A stretch of 64,000 bases of DNA from Xanthobacteraceae bacterium. GTDB taxonomy: Bacteria; Pseudomonadota; Alphaproteobacteria; Rhizobiales; Xanthobacteraceae. Of the stretch, positions 58,217-64,000 are shown one piece after another. Positions within the stretch are counted from its first letter, which is position 1; each line of letters begins with the position of its first letter. The DNA is taken from NCBI GenBank assembly GCA_019750915.1, contig JAIENY010000005.1, positions 62,001-126,000 on the forward strand, given 5' to 3'. Position numbers and translations under genes: made by a program. Below the pieces are notes generated by a model. The model searched no databases, had not been told where the DNA came from, and saw only the letters and a program-made list of their open reading frames with translations.

Positions 58217-59487
58217 CGTCGAATTTGACACTTGCCCAACGTGCAAGGAACACCCACGCGCGTTATCAAATCTGCCTCATCCACCCATTCGATCCGCGCG
58301 GCCAGAAAGTTGGCGGTCTCGAGACATACATTCGCGATTTCATTACGTTTCACCCCGCCGACACCGATCTTTTGTTCATCGGCGTTGATTCGATCGGTGA
58401 CCTTGAACTTGGCCGAATCCATCGGCTGACATTTCGAGGGCGCGATTTCGATTTTCTGCCGATCCTGCATTATTCTGACGAACAGGCGCGCGAGGCCGCG
58501 AAAACGATCCGGTCATCGCTGACGGGGCAGTTCTTTGCAGCGTTATTGCGTCATTTCACGATGATCGCCCGGCAAATTCGCTCCCGGCGGTGCACGATCG
58601 ACCTGCGGCGGGTGGAATTTTCCTGGCTTCCCGTTATCCTTCGGTTGCCATTTGTGCAGATGCTTCATGGTGAAGGCGCACCGAAACTGAAGATGGACTC
58701 GCTGCTGCGGAAATACTCTTTCGTGCACAACGCGGGCGAGCGGTTTGCGATCGCCACAAGTGAGAAGTTTCTGTGCGTCAATCCGTTCATCACGGAGCGA
58801 CTGCAAAAGACCTATCCCGGTCGGAAGGACAAGATCGATACACTGTGGACCTGGGTCAACACGGATATCTTCCAGCCGAAGCCGTTTCCGGCGGACACAT
58901 CTGCATTTCGGTTGATTTTCGCCGGCCGCCTTGACGAATTCAAGCAGCCTGCCCTGATGTTCCAAACCATCAACCGGCTCAAGCAAAAGCTTGCTGGAAA
59001 GATAAAGATAGAGTTTCACTATGTCGGCACCAGCGATCCTTCGCGTTTTCCCGAATTTGGTGAAATCGCGGATGTCACCATTCGCCACGGCTTCAAGGAT
59101 GCTGTTGGATTGGCGAATCTGATTGCCTCCGTCCACGCAGGAATCCTGACGTCCGAATTTGAAGGTATGCCGCGATGTGTGTTGGAAACTCTGGCTGTTG
59201 GGCGGCCCGTGGTTGCGATGCATCTGCCCCAACTTGAGGCGGTCATTCGCGACGGCAAGAGCGGGTATCTGGTCGAACGCGATAGCACGCCTGACAAATG
59301 GGCCGATGAGCTGGCGAACCGCTTCATCATGATTCAAGAGCGCATCAATGCGGGGGAAATCTCGCCGCAGACCGTCGCCACGTCCATTGAGACTTTTACA
59401 CCAGGAACCCAGCTCGCCCGCGTATTTCGCTATCACCAGCAAATCCAGAACGCACGCCGATCGGTTGCAATGTCATCGACGTCATGA
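58213..59487 (+). CDS. Glycosyltransferase, GT4 type
   Basis: 424-residue group-1 glycosyltransferase. N-terminal acceptor domain with IHPFDPRGQKVGGLETYIRDF; C-terminal donor domain with RLIFAGRLDEFKQPALMF, then SEFEGMPRCVLETLAVGRPVVAM, in which EGMPRCVLE is the Glu-X7-Glu motif. Coupled to the GT26 gene by ATGA overlap. Confidence 0.91.
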   Translation: MTSNLTLAQRARNTHARYQICLIHPFDPRGQKVGGLETYIRDFITFHPADTDLLFIGVDSIGDLELGRIHRLTFRGRDFDFLPILHYSDEQAREAAKTIRSSLTGQFFAALLRHFTMIARQIRSRRCTIDLRRVEFSWLPVILRLPFVQMLHGEGAPKLKMDSLLRKYSFVHNAGERFAIATSEKFLCVNPFITERLQKTYPGRKDKIDTLWTWVNTDIFQPKPFPADTSAFRLIFAGRLDEFKQPALMFQTINRLKQKLAGKIKIEFHYVGTSDPSRFPEFGEIADVTIRHGFKDAVGLANLIASVHAGILTSEFEGMPRCVLETLAVGRPVVAMHLPQLEAVIRDGKSGYLVERDSTPDKWADELANRFIMIQERINAGEISPQTVATSIETFTPGTQLARVFRYHQQIQNARRSVAMSSTS

Positions 59488-59496
59488 GAGGCAGGC

Positions 59497-60717
59497 ATGA
59501 AGCTCCTGTTGCTGACAAGTGAATTTTCTCCTGCGAATGGCGGAATCGGTACTTATGCGCGCGAGATCGCAACGGCGGCGTGGGAACTCGCGGCCGATGT
59601 TACCGTCATCGCGCCGGATTATGGGAAGGATAACGACGATAGCGTTTACCCTTTTCAGGTATCGCGCTTTCGCGGCGGACTTCATTCCATGCGTGATCTG
59701 CCTGCGAAGATCCGGCTGACTCACAGCCTGACCGCGAAACATCATTACGATGTCGTCCATGCCGCCGATTGGCCTTTTTTTATTCCGGTCGCGATGGCGC
59801 GCCGTCAAATCAACGGACGGATTCTCATGACGGTGCACGGCACCGAGATCAACGAGACTCAGACGCCGCTCAAGCGGCTTGCGATTCGCGGTGCCGGCGT
59901 ATTCGGCCCACGCATGGAAGTTGCCGCCAACAGCCGCTTCACGAGAAACCTCTTCTGCGAGCGATTTCCGATCGAGCCGGAAAACATCACCTCCATTCCG
60001 CTCGGCGTATCGGATTTCTGGTTCGACGGCCCCCCGGCGCACATGAGCTCACGTTGGAAGTACGGACTGGAGCCCGACCGAATCGTCATGGTGACGGTCG
60101 CCCGGATCACCCGGCGTAAAGGCCATCATTTGACATTGGCGGCGCTTGAAATGCTTCCGGAGGAGATACGACAGTCCGTGAGCTGGCTTGTCGTCGGCCC
60201 GCCGGGTGAGCGAGATTACTACGAGGAATTCCGCGACATGGTCGAGCGCTCGCCCTGCGACGTAAGGCTATTGGGTGCGTTCCCGGACGAGAACATCCGT
60301 GAACTCTACAGCAACGCCGACGTTTTTTGCCTTACAGGTGTTCCGGATGCATCCGGCCGCGTTGAAGGATTCGGACTGGTGTATCTCGAAGCCGCCGCTT
60401 GTGGCCTGCCGAGTGTCGCCACCGCAATTGGCGGGGTGGCAGATGCCATCATCACGGAAAGGACGGGTGTTTTGGTCGACCCCAATGTTGCGAGCGTGAG
60501 CAGCGCGATCGCGCGAATTGTCACCAACGATGATCTGCGCAAAAGAATGGCAAATGACGCTCATTCGCATGCACGCACAATGTCCTGGCGGCGTTGCGCG
60601 AGCAGAACTTACGGCCTGCCTCACACCGCGTCACCTTTACCAGCCGAGGATCTTTTGAATAGCGCGATTCCGCTCAGAGTTGCCCCGCAAACGGCTTTGC
60701 TTCGGACGTCCGGCTAG
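59497..60717 (+). CDS. Glycosyltransferase, GT4 type
   Basis: 406-residue group-1 glycosyltransferase: LLLTSEFSPANGGIGTYARE at the start, VVHAADWPFF, TVHGTEINE, the donor-site VTVARITRRKGHHLTLAAL and the Glu-X7-Glu motif in GRVEGFGLVYLEAAACGLPS. Nine bases after the preceding transferase; part of the same transcript. The PIMB/mannosyltransferase flavour and nearby manC suggest mannose, but the sugar is not proven. Confidence 0.91.
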   Translation: MKLLLLTSEFSPANGGIGTYAREIATAAWELAADVTVIAPDYGKDNDDSVYPFQVSRFRGGLHSMRDLPAKIRLTHSLTAKHHYDVVHAADWPFFIPVAMARRQINGRILMTVHGTEINETQTPLKRLAIRGAGVFGPRMEVAANSRFTRNLFCERFPIEPENITSIPLGVSDFWFDGPPAHMSSRWKYGLEPDRIVMVTVARITRRKGHHLTLAALEMLPEEIRQSVSWLVVGPPGERDYYEEFRDMVERSPCDVRLLGAFPDENIRELYSNADVFCLTGVPDASGRVEGFGLVYLEAAACGLPSVATAIGGVADAIITERTGVLVDPNVASVSSAIARIVTNDDLRKRMANDAHSHARTMSWRRCASRTYGLPHTASPLPAEDLLNSAIPLRVAPQTALLRTSG

Positions 60718-60719
60718 AT

Positions 60720-61133
60720 ATGCGGCGAGCGGCTCTATTCCTCTTCGCTGTTTTTGCTGGATGTTCGTCCGCGATGGCGACAGACAATTGCATCAAGAGC
60801 CGTGAATATCTGTTCGGCGGACTGGCCGGTACTTTGCCGATGCCATCGGCGGCGTATACGGATCGAATTAAGACCTGCCAGGCAGCGGCAGCGATGCCTA
60901 ACGTCAAAGATGCCTATATTCTGAGAGATGGCGGCATCGCAGTTGTGCCGAAGCAGAATACGATCTCAGCAACAGCTGCGACGTTGTCGCAGTTTTGCGA
61001 CACATACCCGACCTCGACTCTGCGCTTTCTGAGCCAGAAGGACCTGCTTCTAAACCGATCTCTGCCGGATATCGTACGTATTTCATCGACGTCCGCGACA
61101 ACTTGCAAGAAAGTCAAGGGACTGGACTATTGA
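60720..61133 (+). CDS. Small exported protein of unknown function
   Basis: 137 residues beginning with a signal sequence (MRRAALFLFAVFAGCSSAMA); either cleavage after AMA or a lipobox at FAGC-Ser would fit. Three or four further cysteines (NCIKSR, KTCQAA, QFCDTY, TTCKKV) may pair as disulfides. No family recognised. It starts two bases after the last glycosyltransferase, so it probably belongs to the exopolysaccharide transcript. Confidence 0.7.
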   Translation: MRRAALFLFAVFAGCSSAMATDNCIKSREYLFGGLAGTLPMPSAAYTDRIKTCQAAAAMPNVKDAYILRDGGIAVVPKQNTISATAATLSQFCDTYPTSTLRFLSQKDLLLNRSLPDIVRISSTSATTCKKVKGLDY

Positions 61134-61136
61134 ACG

Positions 61137-61155
61137 ACCCGGATCAGGCCCGGGT
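61137..61155. other. Hairpin between convergent genes
   Basis: ACCCGG-N7-CCGGGT forms a perfect 6-bp stem three bases after the small exported protein's stop, between it and the convergent debranching-enzyme gene. No clear T-run on either side, so a weak or Rho-assisted terminator at best. Confidence 0.4.
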
Positions 61156-61189
61156 ACGCCACGTTGTACGGCGGCCCAAATGCGGGGCA

Positions 61190-63367
61190 TCAATCGAGGA
61201 CGACTTCGACATTCCCATCGTTTCTCAGGACTTCGCCCCTCACCGCCAACCCATCGCGGTAAAATCCTAGCTCGACACGATGACCGTTGACCTCGAGATT
61301 CCTTATCTCCACAGCATCGATAAACGACGGCAGGGCTGGGCCAACGACCGCGATCCGATTTCGACCGGCGTCGAACTCAAAACCAAGACAAGCCTGTAAC
61401 AATGCGAGCGGTGTCGCACTTGCCCAGGCTTGCGGTGAACATGCCACCGGGTAGCTGGTTGGCGCCTGTCCCCGACTCCGTTTGAAGCCGCAGAACAATT
61501 CCGGCAGTCTGTTCAACTCCATCTGTGACGCGGCATCGCTAAGTGACTCCAGCACAGTCGTTGCCGCCTTTTTGAAGCCATAGCGCGCAAAGCCGAGGGC
61601 GGCCAGCGCGTTGTCGTGTGGCCAGACCGAGCCATTATGATATGACATCGGATTGTAGCGGCTTTCCCCGTCTGCCACCGTACGAAGTCCCCACCCCGAC
61701 AGAAATCTCGGTGACATCATGGTCTGCACGACGCGTTCTGCGCGTTCGCCGGACGCCACTCCCGAATACAAGACATGCGCGGCGTTCGAGGTTTTGACCT
61801 TGCACAGGTCACCCTTGCCGTCGATCGCAATTCCGTAAATGCCAAGCTCTTCGCACCAGAACCGATCCTCCAACTTCGCGGCGAGCCGAGTGGCGTCCCG
61901 GAGCAACTTCTCTGACTTTTCTCCAAGACCCAGCTGCTTGGCGACGAGGGCGATCGAACGCTTTGCCGCGACGACATATGCTTGCACCTCAACCAAGGCG
62001 ATGGTTCCCTCAGCTAAACGACCATCCGCATGGAAGATGGAATCGAAAGAATCTTTCCAGCCCTGATTGACGAGACCGTCTTCCGAGTTACGCGCATGCC
62101 TCAGAAATCCGCTTGGATCATTTAACGAATGACGATCAATCCAATCAATCGCTGCCTCGATATTCGGCCAAAGCTCCGCAACCAGTCTCAGATCACCAGT
62201 CCGCATTACGTATTCACCGGCCAGGAAAACGAAAAGCGGCGTTGCGTCGACACTGCCATAGTATTGTCCAAAGGGCACTTCGCGGAGCCGGGCCATTTCA
62301 CCGCGGCGCATCTCGTGAATGATCTTGCCCGGCTCGGCATCGTTGAGTGGGTCAACGGAAGTCGCCTGGAGCGCCGCGAGTCTTTTAAGAACACCTGCGG
62401 CAACCGACGGCATGCACCACAGTAACTGCAGAGCGGTGATGATCCCGTCCCTGCCGAACGTGGTGGAGTACCATGGCACCCCCGCGTAGGGATAATCACC
62501 TTCTGGCGTGCGTGTCATCAGCAGACTCAAATCCGCAAGCGAACGTAAAATGATCTTGTTGAAGATGTCGCTCGATGTCTCCACCGCGATTTCGCCGCGG
62601 CAGGCCTGAATGCGGGTTCGCGCGGAGTCGCGCAAATTCAAAAAGAAATCTGGTGTGCGTATCTTCCGGGTCTCTCCCACCGCAATTGCGACAAAAATCG
62701 AGCTGCGCCCCTTGGGCGGAAGCCGAAGCCGATAAGTTGCGCGATGCTCCGAGAGCATATTTGGCGCCGGCTCAAAATGCAGGGTGGTGGCATAGGGCAC
62801 GCCGTCCAGCGACGTATATTTCAGCTCAATGTCTTTGGCATCGAGAACAGACTTGGCTCTTACGCCGCGCTGGTCGCGCCGCATTCCCCGTGCTTCAAAG
62901 ATGTCGGCAAAATCGTTCTCGAAAAGGACGTCCAGTTGAAGCTCGACGTCTCTTTCGGCAAAATTACGAATTCCGAAGCGGGTAAAAAGAGTGTCATTCC
63001 AGACGAACAGCGTCCGAACGATATGAATTGAATCTTTCGGCAACACGACTTTGCCATGTTCATCGCAGAAATCAGGATTGGTCAAATCTACCCGGATCAG
63101 CTCGTTGTCGTTGCGTACGCTCGATCCGAGAAGAAGGGTCGGGTGGCTGTTCAAGAGCAGCTCAAGCCGGGACAAAAATCGCGTATCCTGATTGAACATT
63201 CCATCGGATTCACCCGAAGCAACACCGATGTCACCGTGACTGTCGATAACAGCGAAGGTGTCATTATGCTTGAGTGTATATCTGGGCCGTTCCGGCGCAC
63301 CTTTCGCCGGAATATAGAACGGTGTTTCTCTCGGCGTCTGATCAGGCTTAAAGACTTCGCGACCCAT
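61190..63367 (-). CDS. Glycogen-debranching-like enzyme (amylo-alpha-1,6-glucosidase family)
   Basis: 725 residues. The N-terminal GDE_N_bis domain (about 20-230: TFAVIDSHGDIGVASGESDGM, MFNQDTRFLSRLELLL) is followed by an (alpha/alpha)6 glycosidase domain (about 290-700: YAGVPWYSTTFGRDGI, NQGWKDSFDSIF, YNPMSYHNGSVWPHDN). The two acidic catalytic positions are probably in FGRDGI/NQGWKDS and later YHNGSVWPHD-type segments. ATG 63367 has AGGAG seven bases upstream. Cuts alpha-1,6 branches or a related glycoside; divergent from the PRC-barrel gene. Confidence 0.9.
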   Translation of the reverse strand: MGREVFKPDQTPRETPFYIPAKGAPERPRYTLKHNDTFAVIDSHGDIGVASGESDGMFNQDTRFLSRLELLLNSHPTLLLGSSVRNDNELIRVDLTNPDFCDEHGKVVLPKDSIHIVRTLFVWNDTLFTRFGIRNFAERDVELQLDVLFENDFADIFEARGMRRDQRGVRAKSVLDAKDIELKYTSLDGVPYATTLHFEPAPNMLSEHRATYRLRLPPKGRSSIFVAIAVGETRKIRTPDFFLNLRDSARTRIQACRGEIAVETSSDIFNKIILRSLADLSLLMTRTPEGDYPYAGVPWYSTTFGRDGIITALQLLWCMPSVAAGVLKRLAALQATSVDPLNDAEPGKIIHEMRRGEMARLREVPFGQYYGSVDATPLFVFLAGEYVMRTGDLRLVAELWPNIEAAIDWIDRHSLNDPSGFLRHARNSEDGLVNQGWKDSFDSIFHADGRLAEGTIALVEVQAYVVAAKRSIALVAKQLGLGEKSEKLLRDATRLAAKLEDRFWCEELGIYGIAIDGKGDLCKVKTSNAAHVLYSGVASGERAERVVQTMMSPRFLSGWGLRTVADGESRYNPMSYHNGSVWPHDNALAALGFARYGFKKAATTVLESLSDAASQMELNRLPELFCGFKRSRGQAPTSYPVACSPQAWASATPLALLQACLGFEFDAGRNRIAVVGPALPSFIDAVEIRNLEVNGHRVELGFYRDGLAVRGEVLRNDGNVEVVLD

Positions 63368-63492
63368 TCGAAACTCCTGCTTGTCGCAAGCGAACGTCCT
63401 CTTCGGCGCACTGTTCCATAATTGCCCGGAATGGAACAACTCACAGCGCCGGCGCATTGTGCGAATAGCCAAAATCCGGCCTGAGGTACACC

Positions 63493-64000
63493 ATGCTTCT
63501 CAACAATGATGAAAAGTCGGCACTCCAAAAAGGAGCAATTACGCTCTCAATATGGATCTTGTTTTTGTTGGGGCCGACGCAGGTCGCATGGTCCCAGACA
63601 CCTGACAGTTCCTCCCCGCAACCTTCGCCGAGTCCCGACAGTACCACAAGCCAGCCGGCACAAAATCCAACTTCTCCACCACTCCCGGCGACTGGCACCG
63701 ATAAAAATTCGACGCCAAATCCACGTTCCGGCTCGGACGGAATTCCCGCGATGGTTATCGATAGTAGCCAGGCCCAGGGAATTCTCGGCACTCAGGTTCG
63801 CAGCAGCGCCGGCGAGGATATGGGCCGCATCGTTGATGTGGTGGTGGATAAGCAAGCGCAGGTTCGCGGCGTTGTCATCGATTTCGGCGGATTCCTTGGC
63901 GTCGGAAACAGGCAAATCGCCGTCGCCTGGAGCGCCATACGCTTTTCCCTGCAAGACAAGAGTGAAACGCTCGTTGTCGATTTCACACGCGATCAACTGA
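63493..64000 (+). CDS. PRC-barrel domain protein, 3' end outside window
   Basis: 169 residues are visible and the frame is still open at the window edge. A signal/anchor segment (AITLSIWILFLLGPTQVAWS) is followed by a long Pro/Ser/Thr-rich linker (about 36-88) and a PRC-barrel domain (GILGTQVRSSAGEDMGRIVDVVVD, then RGVVIDFGGFLGVG and IAVAWSAIRF). GAGG stands six bases before ATG 63493. Exported PRC-barrel proteins are common in this group; role unknown. Confidence 0.82.
   Translation, partial: MLLNNDEKSALQKGAITLSIWILFLLGPTQVAWSQTPDSSSPQPSPSPDSTTSQPAQNPTSPPLPATGTDKNSTPNPRSGSDGIPAMVIDSSQAQGILGTQVRSSAGEDMGRIVDVVVDKQAQVRGVVIDFGGFLGVGNRQIAVAWSAIRFSLQDKSETLVVDFTRDQL

Noticed and set aside
1..64000. 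CRISPR arrays, tRNA or rRNA genes, insertion sequences, prophage
   Set aside because: No regularly spaced repeats, cloverleaf-like sequences, transposase or phage proteins were recognised on either strand.

Overview
The window reads as the chromosome of an alphaproteobacterium, most likely in the Hyphomicrobiales (Bradyrhizobium/Afipia/Rhodopseudomonas-like). This rests on the moderately high G+C, the many branched-chain-amino-acid-type ABC transporters, an ECF RpoE-ChrR stress locus and an ExoP/GumC-type exopolysaccharide cluster. No rRNA, tRNA, CRISPR array, insertion sequence or phage gene was seen.

Positions 1-30476 are a block of nitrogen-scavenging genes. (i) The start of a Nit1C-type nitrilase cluster (nitrilase plus MSMEG_0572-family protein) faces a MocR-type regulator; between them lie a consensus sigma-54 promoter and an inverted pair of identical 11-bp sites. 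(ii) A complete N-methylglutamate route for methylamine: gmaS-mgsC-mgsB-mgsA on the minus strand, divergent from mgdA-mgdB-mgdC-mgdD and an XRE-cupin regulator. A decayed N-terminal folD fragment follows gmaS. (iii) A transporter operon (binding protein, LivH, and a single LivM-LivG-LivF fusion protein) ending in a cytosine-deaminase-like amidohydrolase, next to a SnoaL-like gene and a FadR-type GntR regulator with a strong palindromic operator candidate. (iv) A UrtABCDE/FmdD-like amide transporter operon in which the LivF-type ATPase is fused in frame to an amidase, followed by a second, paralogous amidase. A flotillin gene lies upstream of it.

Positions 30848-39476 hold an RpoE-ChrR locus with its probable regulon: a flavin oxidoreductase, DUF1365, two cyclopropane-fatty-acid-synthase-like methyltransferases, DUF1295, DUF2177, a 54-residue unknown protein and an alpha/beta hydrolase. 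Four sites of the form TGATCC-N16-CGTAYY, arranged as two divergent pairs, sit upstream of rpoE, the flavin oxidoreductase operon, the DUF2177 gene and the 54-residue gene. Together they outline a small membrane-lipid-modifying regulon of the singlet-oxygen type.

Positions 39481-64000 are an exopolysaccharide cluster. It contains precursor genes (UDP-glucuronate epimerase, UDP-glucose dehydrogenase, ManC), an FkbM methyltransferase, an ExoY-like initiating transferase, a PPP-type phosphatase, a Wza/ExoF-like export protein, a beta-barrel porin, a Wzc/ExoP-like co-polymerase with tyrosine kinase, a Wzy-like polymerase, glycosyltransferases, an acyltransferase, a Wzx-like flippase and a GH10 hydrolase. 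It is followed by a glycogen-debranching-like enzyme and the beginning of a PRC-barrel protein.
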